This document shows, piece after piece, positions 8,417 to 15,584 of a stretch of DNA of 64,000 bases; the first letter of the stretch is position 1; the number at the start of each line of letters is the position of its first letter. The position numbers and the translations under genes were made by a program. The DNA is from Nitrospira sp. (GTDB lineage Bacteria; Nitrospirota; Nitrospiria; Nitrospirales; Nitrospiraceae): assembly GCA_005239465.1 (NCBI GenBank), contig SPAW01000023.1:23791-87790 (forward strand). The letters are read 5' to 3'. The notes under the pieces are model-generated. The model had not been told where the DNA came from, searched no databases, and saw nothing but the letters and a program-made list of their open reading frames with translations.

Positions 8417-9874
8417 ATGAAAGAGAACCAGAAAAGACAGACCGCAGCTTCGTCTGGATCGACAGCAGCCACGAGAATCGAACGCGACACGATGGGAGAA
8501 TTGGCCGTCCCGGCTGATGCCTATTACGGGGTCCAAACGGCTCGTGCGATCGAGAACTTTCCGATCAGTCCGTTGCGCATGCCGCGATCCGTCATTCGAG
8601 CGATGGGCATGATCAAGCGAGCCGCCGCCTCCGTGAACCATTCACTCGGCCTGCTGGACAAGAAATTGGCTGAGGCGATCAAACAGGCGGCGACTGAAGT
8701 CGTGGTAGGAACACTCGACGCCGAATTCCCGGTCGATGTCTTCCAGACTGGCTCCGGCACCTCCACCAACATGAACACGAATGAAGTGATCTCCAACCGA
8801 GCGACGGAATTGCTTGGCGGGGCACGAGGCAGCAAGCTCGTGCACCCGAACGACCATGTAAACCTCGGACAGTCGAGCAACGACGTGATTCCCACGGCGA
8901 TTCATATCGCCGCCGGTGAGATGATGCAGCAGCAACTCATTCCGGCTCTTACTCGCTTGCACAAGGCGCTCGATCGCAAAGCCAAAGAGTTCGACAAGGT
9001 CGTGAAAATCGGACGAACGCATCTGCAGGATGCCACGCCCGTGCGGTTAGGACAGGAATTTAGCGGCTATGCCCGTCAGATTGAACTCGGCATCCAGCGA
9101 GTGAAACGGGCGCAAGACGCACTCTGTGAAGTCGCCCTCGGCGGCACGGCTGTCGGAACCGGACTGAACTGCCATCCAAAATTTTCCTCAACAGTCATGG
9201 CGATTATTTCAAAAGAGACCGGCTGCGCCTTCAAGGAAGCCAAGAATCACTTTGAGGCTCAATCCGCTCAAGATTCGCTGGTCGAAGCAAGCGGGGAGCT
9301 GCGGACGTTGGCCGTGAGCCTCATGAAAATCGCCAACGATATTCGCTGGCTCGGCTCGGGTCCTCGCTGCGGACTGGGAGAAATCAATCTGCCGGAAACA
9401 CAACCGGGCTCCTCGATTATGCCGGGCAAAGTGAATCCGGTCATCGCCGAATCCGTCACGATGGTCTGCGCTCAGGTCATCGGCAATGATGTGACCGTCA
9501 CAATCGGCGGGCAGGCGGCCAACTTCGAGCTCATCGTCATGATGCCGGTCATGGCGTATAACCTTCTGCAATCCATCGAACTCCTCGCGACTGCCTCCGA
9601 CAACTTTGCGACGAAATGTATCGAGGGGATCACAGCCAACGAAGAACGCTGCAAGAGCTTGATTGAAGAAAGCCTCGCCATGTGCACGGCCTTGGCACCG
9701 GAGATCGGCTATGAAGCGGCGGCGAAACTGGCCAAGGATGCCTACAAGTCTGGCAAGACCATACGCCAAATGGCCAAGGAACAAAGAGTTCTCCCAGAAA
9801 AGCGGCTCAACGAACTGCTCGACCCCTGGCGCATGACCGAACCGGGTGGGCCAGTGGGGAGTGCGGGCGGATAG
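8417..9874 (+). CDS. fumC: Class II fumarate hydratase (fumarase/aspartase superfamily)
   Basis: 485 residues from ATG 8417. The N-terminal part has RIERDTMGELAVPADAYYG; then GSGTSTNMNTNEVISNRA, HPNDHVNLGQSSND, KIGRTHLQDATPVRLGQEF with the catalytic His, and the superfamily signature GSSIMPGKVNPV near residue 340. Fumarase interconverts fumarate and malate, linking to the malic enzyme at the start of the window. Aspartate ammonia-lyase is the main alternative, since AYYGVQTARAIENFPIS resembles it; the HPNDHVNLGQSSND segment favours fumarase. The last 12 residues are Gly-rich and unconserved. Its own promoter at 8344 suggests a single-gene transcript. Confidence 0.87.
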   Translation: MKENQKRQTAASSGSTAATRIERDTMGELAVPADAYYGVQTARAIENFPISPLRMPRSVIRAMGMIKRAAASVNHSLGLLDKKLAEAIKQAATEVVVGTLDAEFPVDVFQTGSGTSTNMNTNEVISNRATELLGGARGSKLVHPNDHVNLGQSSNDVIPTAIHIAAGEMMQQQLIPALTRLHKALDRKAKEFDKVVKIGRTHLQDATPVRLGQEFSGYARQIELGIQRVKRAQDALCEVALGGTAVGTGLNCHPKFSSTVMAIISKETGCAFKEAKNHFEAQSAQDSLVEASGELRTLAVSLMKIANDIRWLGSGPRCGLGEINLPETQPGSSIMPGKVNPVIAESVTMVCAQVIGNDVTVTIGGQAANFELIVMMPVMAYNLLQSIELLATASDNFATKCIEGITANEERCKSLIEESLAMCTALAPEIGYEAAAKLAKDAYKSGKTIRQMAKEQRVLPEKRLNELLDPWRMTEPGGPVGSAGG

Positions 9875-10053
9875 GGAGAATTAGGGAGCCCATGAAGGCG
9901 CGCCGATTTCCTAAACACGTGCAGAGCGTTTGTGAATAGACGAAACAGGTCTTAAGTCAATACTCAAGCCTGACCCCAAAGTTCGCTGCAAGCCTCGGGC
10001 GATCGAAGTGCAGATTGCCTAAGAGGACGACGCGACGAGAGTACCACAGAACG

Positions 10054-10069
10054 GCCCGCCCAGGCGGGC
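10054..10069 (+). terminator. Hairpin, possible terminator after fumC
   Basis: GCCCGCC CA GGCGGGC followed by TGTTGCATTTTCTCTTC. About 180 nt downstream of the fumC stop. Confidence 0.5.
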
Positions 10070-10245
10070 TGTTGCATTTTCTCTTCTTGCTTCCCTCTCA
10101 CCAGTTTCTACCACACCCATCGAGATCGTGCTGGAAGACATATCGATGGCTATCACTAATGGGCCGAGACGAGAGGTGCACTTTGTGCGGGCGACGAAAG
10201 CGATGTCGGCGACGCAGATACTGGACCAGGGACAAAAATGGGGAC

Positions 10246-10284
10246 AGGCTACTTTTCTCCAATGATGCCAGTAAAAAGTAGCCT
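10246..10284. repeat. Perfect 11-bp inverted repeat (hairpin)
   Basis: AGGCTACTTTT (10246-10256) and AAAAGTAGCCT (10274-10284) with a 17-nt loop. It lies next to a GGGGACAG motif, as in short palindromic intergenic elements. Confidence 0.75.
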
Positions 10285-10775
10285 TGTATCTTAAGTCGGT
10301 GTTCGTTCACGATATGTCTTCAGGCAACCCAGACGTGATAGACCGAAGTAGCCGAGGTCTTCAAAGACCGTGGGACAGCGCGGGTCGTCACGTCTACTTT
10401 CTGAACAAGCCCGAACAGTTGCGTGGGCCATTGAGCCCGCATCGCAAGGATGGGACACAGAATTGGGAAGCCGGGATCTCTGGTCCGTCAGTTGTGGCAT
10501 GCGTGTCTCTGAGTACGCAGGGGCGCCTCTGCGTGCTTGACAGTCAAGACAGTTGCTGTCCCCATTCTTTCTCTCTTTCTCAAGGTGTTTGACGAGTGGC
10601 GCTGACCTGGGAGCCTGTCTGCCCGCAGCGGGGTCCCTACACCGGGCGGGGTAAGAGGGCGCACGGCGCGATGAATAAAGAGCGCCACGTTTGTGTGCGC
10701 CGCCGAGTTGGTGAGGCGGCCGGACCGGACGGGCTGATCAGTGACAGGACCCGTCGAGCTACACCGCCCATACTC

Positions 10776-10964
10776 CTACTTTCTTCGCCGTTGCCTTTTC
10801 GGCAGCCGTAGCTCTTTCCGAACATCGCCAATGGAAGTGCCGCCCTCACGTTGATAGTTTCGCCGTAATGACTCGATGCGTGCGATGAATCGGGGATCTG
10901 ACTCAAAGAGTGAGTCTGCCACGACTTTGCGGCTGTTTGAGATCACGGATGATTTGCGGCTCAA
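10776..10964 (-). CDS. Small basic protein, antitoxin-like (third gene of a small-protein cluster)
   Basis: 62 residues, TTG start, 5 nt after the stop of the DUF5647-like gene. The middle SDPRFIARIESLRRNYQREG followed by TSIGDVRKELRLP resembles the C-terminal part of many RelB/Phd-type antitoxins, where a helix with ARIE...RR is followed by a linker and a short EL helix. The end is very basic (KRQRRRK). No toxin-like partner is evident next to it other than the two upstream genes. The call rests on composition, spacing and pattern, so it is tentative. Confidence 0.5.
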   Translation of the reverse strand: MSRKSSVISNSRKVVADSLFESDPRFIARIESLRRNYQREGGTSIGDVRKELRLPKRQRRRK

Positions 10965-10969
10965 GGATG

Positions 10970-11230
10970 TTACTCAGCTTTTAGGCTAAGCTCCTCAATG
11001 CGCGAATGTGCGGGACCGAGTTTCTTGATCGTCACGTACAGAAGTGGCTGATCGTGAGCGGATTGTTCTTCTCCAATGCGAGCACTCCACTTGTTAAACT
11101 CTTCATCCCCTTCGAGAAGAAGGATCACCTGAGCATTCTCCGGTATCTTGTCGGTAAACTCTGGATGCTCTCTGAGGTACCGGTCGAATTCCATCCCTAG
11201 AAGGCTGTTTCGCTTTTCATTTGTATTCAT
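10970..11230 (-). CDS. DUF5647-like small protein
   Basis: 86 residues. The layout EFDRYLREHPEFTDKIPENAQVILLLEGDEEFNKWS, then a QPLLYVTIKKLGP strand and SRIEELSLKAE at the end, matches my memory of the DUF5647 family. These are about 80-residue proteins common in thermophiles, Chloroflexi and Nitrospirae. Function unknown. Its start overlaps the stop of the upstream gene by 4 bp, so the two are translationally coupled and probably form a complex or a functional pair. Confidence 0.75.
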   Translation of the reverse strand: MNTNEKRNSLLGMEFDRYLREHPEFTDKIPENAQVILLLEGDEEFNKWSARIGEEQSAHDQPLLYVTIKKLGPAHSRIEELSLKAE

Positions 11231-11538
11231 GGAAACTGGCCCTCCAAGTATCTTGTTCTATACATTTCCCAATTCAGATCGATGTCTTCATCCGCCAAGG
11301 TCAACGTTTCCTCATAGGGAAGCTGAAGAGGTTCTTTCTCCTGCTCACCATGAATATTGTCCCGGTCTATGTGCGAAAAGTCATGAGCGCAATCATAACG
11401 GATCACCGGACGCCAGACCCCATCCACTTCTATTTCGAGCTGCACCATGAAATGAACCACCTTGTCTTTATCAGTCTTGTGAAAGTGCCTCTTGCGGGCG
11501 CGCTCCCCTAAGGCTCTGGCATAGCTTTTTTCACCCAC
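11227..11538 (-). CDS. DUF7718-like small protein
   Basis: 103 residues, GTG start. The segment VVHFMVQLEIEVDGVWRPVIRYD followed by CAHDFSHID, a LTLADEDIDLNWEMYRTRYLE end and a basic N-terminus recall the DUF7718 family. In other genomes these proteins sit beside DUF5647 genes (recall, not searched). It starts 39 nt after the tenA stop on the same strand, so it may share the sthA-tenA transcript. Function unknown. Confidence 0.7.
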   Translation of the reverse strand: MGEKSYARALGERARKRHFHKTDKDKVVHFMVQLEIEVDGVWRPVIRYDCAHDFSHIDRDNIHGEQEKEPLQLPYEETLTLADEDIDLNWEMYRTRYLEGQFP

Positions 11539-11577
11539 CTCTATCTCAACTCCGCTACCGGTAACATTGACATATTT

Positions 11578-12246
11578 CTACACCGGCCACTTCTCCTCGT
11601 TCCAGGCCATGTCCCAGAACATCCACTCGTAGCGTGAGCTGATAATGAAGGCGTCCTCCATGCGTTGCTTCTCTTCTTTGCCGGCCATCTTAGCCCACTG
11701 ATCCACTTTCTTGCGCATCCATCGTTGCACTTCGGCGAATTCCGGCGAGGCATAGAGCATGAGCCAGTTGCGGTAGGGATGGCTCTTGGGCGGCGGGCCT
11801 TTTTTTAGGAGATGCTGCCCCACGACACAGTAGATCCAGGCGCAGGGGAGGGCGACGACGGTGATCTCTGCTACCGAACCGCTGTGCGCCACTGAGAGCA
11901 TGTGTTTGGTGTAAGCATAATTCGTCGGTGCCATGGGTACTGACGTCATTTGCTTCGCGCTCATCTTCCACTTGGAGCCGTACCCTTGATGCAGACTACG
12001 TTCGACCACGATGGTTTCCTCAGCGAGTTTGGTCAATCGCAGGGCCGATTCGGAATCAGGCGCTCGAAGCGCTCCCGCTGAAAGCACCCGTGCCAGATCA
12101 CCAAGAAAGCGCGCGTCTTGCAGGATATAGTACTTGAATTTGCGTTCCGGCAATGTGCCCTTGCCCAATGCGACAACGAATGGATGGGTCAGTTGGGCAT
12201 CCCAGTTCGGTTTCGCAAGCCTGCGCAGGTGATCCGAAAAAGACAT
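11578..12246 (-). CDS. tenA: TenA-family protein (thiaminase II-like)
   Basis: 222 residues from ATG 12246; an in-frame TTG at 12270 that overlaps the sthA stop would add 8. It is all-helical with TenA landmarks: HPFVVALGKGTLPERKFKYYILQD near residue 25-45, ALPCAWIYCVVGQHL with the expected nucleophile Cys, and a final SSRYEWMFWDMAW with the conserved Glu. TenA proteins hydrolyse aminopyrimidine breakdown products of thiamin for salvage. No other thiamin gene is nearby and no TPP riboswitch was seen. Coupling to sthA suggests co-expression. Confidence 0.87.
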   Translation of the reverse strand: MSFSDHLRRLAKPNWDAQLTHPFVVALGKGTLPERKFKYYILQDARFLGDLARVLSAGALRAPDSESALRLTKLAEETIVVERSLHQGYGSKWKMSAKQMTSVPMAPTNYAYTKHMLSVAHSGSVAEITVVALPCAWIYCVVGQHLLKKGPPPKSHPYRNWLMLYASPEFAEVQRWMRKKVDQWAKMAGKEEKQRMEDAFIISSRYEWMFWDMAWNEEKWPV

Positions 12247-12266
12247 CGATAATCCATCGCGTGGGG

Positions 12267-13676
12267 TCAACGTGATGGGGACTGGGGCCAGGGCCTTGGT
12301 AAACGATTGATGCCATCCAGCGCGGCGACTTTATAACATTCCGCCAGGGTCGGGTAGTTGAAGACGGTGTCGATAAAATAGTCGATCCGGCCATGATAGG
12401 CCATGACGGCCTGGCCTATGTGAATGAGCTCCGTGGCCCCCTCTCCGATGGCATGGACGCCAAGTAGTTCTTTTGTTTGTCGATGGAACAGCAGCTTGAG
12501 CATGCCGTTTACGTCGCCGATCAATTGTCCTCTGGCAATCTCGCGATAACGGGCGATGCCGACCCCGCAGGGGACATCCGTCTTGGCGAGTTCTTCTTCG
12601 GTACGCCCCACCATCGAAATCTCCGGGATGGCGTATATGCCGTAGGGCAGGAGGTCCGTGTCGATGTGGTCGGGATGGCCAAAGGCATGGCAGGAGGCGT
12701 GGCGGCCCTGCTGCATCGAGGTTGAGGCAAGGGCCGGAAAGCCGATGATGTCGCCAGCCGCATAAATATGCGGAATTGCTGTTTGGAAGTGTTCGTTGAC
12801 GATCAGCCTGCAACGGTCGTCCGGTTTCAACCCCACCGCTTCCAGATTGAGCCCTTTTGTCGCGCCGACCCGGCCGATCGCATACAAGAGCGTCGACGTC
12901 TGAATCGGGTGGGCATGTTGCAAACAGACATGGATTTGGTTGTCCGGTTCCTTCTTGATCGCGAGGACTTCTTCTTCGTGATACAGCGTGACGCCGATGT
13001 CTTTCATCTGTTGCTGGAACGCCTGGATAATCTCGGCATCGACGAACTCCAGCAGGCGGGGGCGTTTGTCGATGAGGGTAACGGGGACTCCCATGGTGGC
13101 GAGGATCGAGGCGTACTCTGTTCCGATAACCCCGCCTCCAACGATGACGATGGAGTCGGGAATGCGCTTCAGCGTCAGGAGTCCATCCGTATCGATGACG
13201 GAATCGCCGTCGAACGGAACGTCGGACGGCCTGGCCGGTTCTGTACCGACGGCGATGACGATGAAATCCGCCGTATGTTCGATCGCGCCTGTGCTCTGGT
13301 GAATGCGCAGACGGTGCGGGTCGAGAAAGCTGGCTGAGCCGGAAATCATATCGACCCGGTTCCGAGCCATCTGATTTTGCACGATCTGGATCTCGTTCTT
13401 GATGACGTGATTGGCGCGAAAGGCGAGATCTTCGATCGTGATCGTCTTTTTCAGGCGATAATCAGCTCCGTACAGGGTGCGTTGGCGGACCCCTGAAAGA
13501 TACAGGACCGCTTCACGGAGGGCTTTGCTGGGGATGGTGCCCGTATTAATGCAGACGCCGCCGACGACTGCCTTGCGCTCGATGATGCTGACTTTCTTGC
13601 CGAGCTTGGCGGCCTGCACCGCGGCCTTTTGGCCAGCCGGTCCGGTTCCTATGACTAGAAGGTCGTAATGCGCCAT
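12267..13676 (-). CDS. sthA: Soluble pyridine nucleotide transhydrogenase (Si-specific)
   Basis: 469 residues, same length as Escherichia coli SthA. Two Rossmann folds: VIGTGPAGQKAAVQAAKLG at the N-terminus (FAD) and IVIVGGGVIGTEYASILATMG (NAD(P)). The flavin segment reads GGVCINTGTIPSKALREAV: only one Cys, as in SthA, so it lacks the redox disulfide (CxxxxC) of lipoamide dehydrogenases. HIYAAGDIIG is the second FAD contact. The dimer domain ends with GEGATELIHIGQAVM. It balances NADH and NADPH pools. It lies 183 bp downstream of a thiol peroxidase gene on the same strand, which suits a redox role. Confidence 0.92.
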   Translation of the reverse strand: MAHYDLLVIGTGPAGQKAAVQAAKLGKKVSIIERKAVVGGVCINTGTIPSKALREAVLYLSGVRQRTLYGADYRLKKTITIEDLAFRANHVIKNEIQIVQNQMARNRVDMISGSASFLDPHRLRIHQSTGAIEHTADFIVIAVGTEPARPSDVPFDGDSVIDTDGLLTLKRIPDSIVIVGGGVIGTEYASILATMGVPVTLIDKRPRLLEFVDAEIIQAFQQQMKDIGVTLYHEEEVLAIKKEPDNQIHVCLQHAHPIQTSTLLYAIGRVGATKGLNLEAVGLKPDDRCRLIVNEHFQTAIPHIYAAGDIIGFPALASTSMQQGRHASCHAFGHPDHIDTDLLPYGIYAIPEISMVGRTEEELAKTDVPCGVGIARYREIARGQLIGDVNGMLKLLFHRQTKELLGVHAIGEGATELIHIGQAVMAYHGRIDYFIDTVFNYPTLAECYKVAALDGINRLPRPWPQSPSR

Positions 13677-13859
13677 GATCCCTCTACTGCGACAGCCGAT
13701 TCTCTCGCCCGGCGCAGGCGTTCTCGCTCAGCCTCCTCGACGTATTGCAGCGAATACGCCTGCGGCGGCTTCGCTTGTGAGCGCCTGCGGCGGGCTTCGG
13801 TCTCAGCTGTCTCGTAACGAGGTCCATCGAGAGGACTTACGATCGAGCAGATCTGAGAG
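13677..13859. other. Intergenic DNA between tpx and sthA
   Basis: 183 bp, GC-rich, with GCCTGCGGCGG occurring twice (about 13758 and 13784). No gene, promoter or terminator identified. Confidence 0.4.
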
Positions 13860-14528
13860 TCAGCTTGCCGTAATCAACGAGCGGGCAAACTGGAAGGCTT
13901 CTTCCATGTTCGGAAGCTGCGTCAGTTCCGGCGTGATTTGAAGGTAACGAATGGTATTTTGTTTATCGACGACCATGACGGCTCTCGCGAGAATGTGCGG
14001 GTCTTTCAGGAACAGCCCGTAGGTCTTGCCGAACTCGGCTCCCCGATAGTCGGATAGGAAGGTAACGTTGTCGATCTTGGCTTCCTCGGCAAACCGTTTT
14101 TGGGCGAAGGGGGTGTCGACGCTCACGGTGATGAGTTCGACCATCTTATCGAGCCCCCTGTTCCTTTCGCTGAGATGGTGGGTTTGTTGTTCGCATACCT
14201 TGGTGTCGAGTGAAGGGACAATGCTGATGATCCGCACCTTTCCTTCGCCTTTGGTGTGGACGATGTTGATCAGAGAGAGATCGTCCTGTGCCACTTTCAC
14301 ATCGCGCAGCTGGTCGCCAATTTTGATCCCGTTGCCCGACAGCATCAGCGGGCTGCCTTTGAAGAGGATGTTATTCCCTTCGCCGGCGACCGCGCTGCCG
14401 TCGGCGACAGTGATGTTTTTGTAGAGGAAACTGGTGCCGGCGGAACTTCCGGTGCTCCCGCACCCGGCCAATCCAAGCGAGAGACACAGTGCCGCGCCAA
14501 TGAACCAGCAATTTCCTGTCTGCATCAT
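13860..14528 (-). CDS. tpx: Thiol peroxidase-like lipoprotein, one-cysteine variant
   Basis: 222 residues. A lipoprotein signal peptide ends in LGLAGC (Cys23), so the enzyme is probably membrane-anchored outside the cytoplasm, whereas classical Tpx is usually a soluble enzyme without lipid. The Tpx core follows: VRIISIVPSLDTKVCEQQ with the peroxidatic Cys112, SVDTPFAQKRF, and FLSDYRGAEFGKTYGL. The position of the resolving Cys (RFC in E. coli) is Ala147 here (RFAEEA), and no other Cys remains in the mature chain except the lipidated one. It may work as a one-Cys peroxidase needing an external thiol, or may have lost peroxidase activity. Confidence 0.85.
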   Translation of the reverse strand: MMQTGNCWFIGAALCLSLGLAGCGSTGSSAGTSFLYKNITVADGSAVAGEGNNILFKGSPLMLSGNGIKIGDQLRDVKVAQDDLSLINIVHTKGEGKVRIISIVPSLDTKVCEQQTHHLSERNRGLDKMVELITVSVDTPFAQKRFAEEAKIDNVTFLSDYRGAEFGKTYGLFLKDPHILARAVMVVDKQNTIRYLQITPELTQLPNMEEAFQFARSLITAS

Positions 14529-14591
14529 GTTCTCCTTTGTGGGACGATACTAACCATCTTATCAAGAATGCGTGAACCTGTCTTCGCGCCG

Positions 14592-15584
14592 TTATGACCG
14601 AATATACGCGATCAGCGATTGGTTGACCAGGTCCGGCTGCTCCCATTGCGGGATGTGGCCCGCGTTAGGTATTCGGGTGAATCGTGATCCCTTGATGGCG
14701 TGGTGGAGTTCTTCGCCCACGGCGATCGGGAACACCCGATCTTCTTCCCCCCAGATCACCAGCGTCGGGTGCGCAACAGCACCGATGCGCGTGGCAAATC
14801 CGGACTCCCACAGCGGGAGGTTTTCTCTGACGGCCATGATGGGCTTGATCATACCAGGGCGCTGACGGTTGCGGTTGGATCGCTCGATGACGGCCGGTGT
14901 GAGGAGTGCCGGGTCATGCACGATTTCCTTTAGGACGGACTCGATCATCAGTCCGCCGAACAGCCAGTTGCCGAGCGAGACGAGCCAGGCCGGCGCACGG
15001 GTTTCCATGGCGCGTCTGACCGACGGGCTGGCAAGTTTCTTCATGACGTGTTGTGGCAGCCCGTCGATGAGAACGAGCTTGGCGACGCGTGTGGGATGCG
15101 CCAGCGCCATGCCGATGGCCAGGCCGGCGCCCATGGAATTGCCGACTAACGTGGCCTGAGGGATCTTCACAGCGTCCATGAATCCGACACAGAAGTCCAG
15201 CATCTGGTCTGGTCGATAATCGATCTCTGGTTTGTCGGATAGCCCGGCACCGGGCAAATCGAGCGTGAGGACACGGAAGTGCTGCGACAGCGCCTGTTGC
15301 TGATGCTCCCATTGCCACATCGATCCACCGAAGCCGTGGATCAGGATGACCGGCGGGCCTGTGCCCACATCCAGATAGGCGATCCACTGGTCGTGGACGA
15401 GGACGGTCTTGATGGGAATGCGTTCAATGGCATCGAACTGCGCCGGAATCGACGAGGGAGACGAGCAGGCGGTCATGATGTGACACAACAAACTAACAAT
15501 AAGCAGCGCATTGTACGGCAGTCTGCATGCACGACCGGGGGTATGCGGGTGTATGGAACTACTCCAACTGAATGACCGTTTCAT
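14592..15584 (-). CDS. Alpha/beta hydrolase, lipoprotein-like N-terminus
   Basis: 330 residues. VILIHGFGGSMWQWEHQ gives the oxyanion-hole HGFG; GNSMGAG holds the nucleophile Ser; GEEDRVFP the Asp; NAGHIPQWE the His. The N-terminus has a 20-residue basic stretch, then NALLIVSLLCHIMTAC, which could be a lipobox ending at Cys. The start ATG 15584 overlaps the end of the upstream pyruvate carboxylase gene by 26 bp; a later ATG at 15476 would remove the signal segment. Substrate unknown: the sequence resembles C-C bond hydrolases (MhpC-like) and esterases equally. Confidence 0.85.
   Translation of the reverse strand: MKRSFSWSSSIHPHTPGRACRLPYNALLIVSLLCHIMTACSSPSSIPAQFDAIERIPIKTVLVHDQWIAYLDVGTGPPVILIHGFGGSMWQWEHQQQALSQHFRVLTLDLPGAGLSDKPEIDYRPDQMLDFCVGFMDAVKIPQATLVGNSMGAGLAIGMALAHPTRVAKLVLIDGLPQHVMKKLASPSVRRAMETRAPAWLVSLGNWLFGGLMIESVLKEIVHDPALLTPAVIERSNRNRQRPGMIKPIMAVRENLPLWESGFATRIGAVAHPTLVIWGEEDRVFPIAVGEELHHAIKGSRFTRIPNAGHIPQWEQPDLVNQSLIAYIRS

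Larger units (their letters stand above)
9875..10775. other. 900-bp region without recognisable genes
   Basis: Short frames exist on both strands, but their products are Arg/Cys/His-rich and look like random translation. The region contains a terminator-like hairpin (10054-10069), an 11-bp perfect inverted repeat (10246-10284), and two GGGGACAG-type motifs (around 10240 and, inverted, around 10555). The texture suits repeat debris or a degraded gene, but I cannot name a source. Confidence 0.6.

Noticed and set aside
10015-10811. Short frames on both strands in the gene-free region
   Set aside because: Composition is Arg/Cys/His/Pro-rich and none has a good start or known motif.
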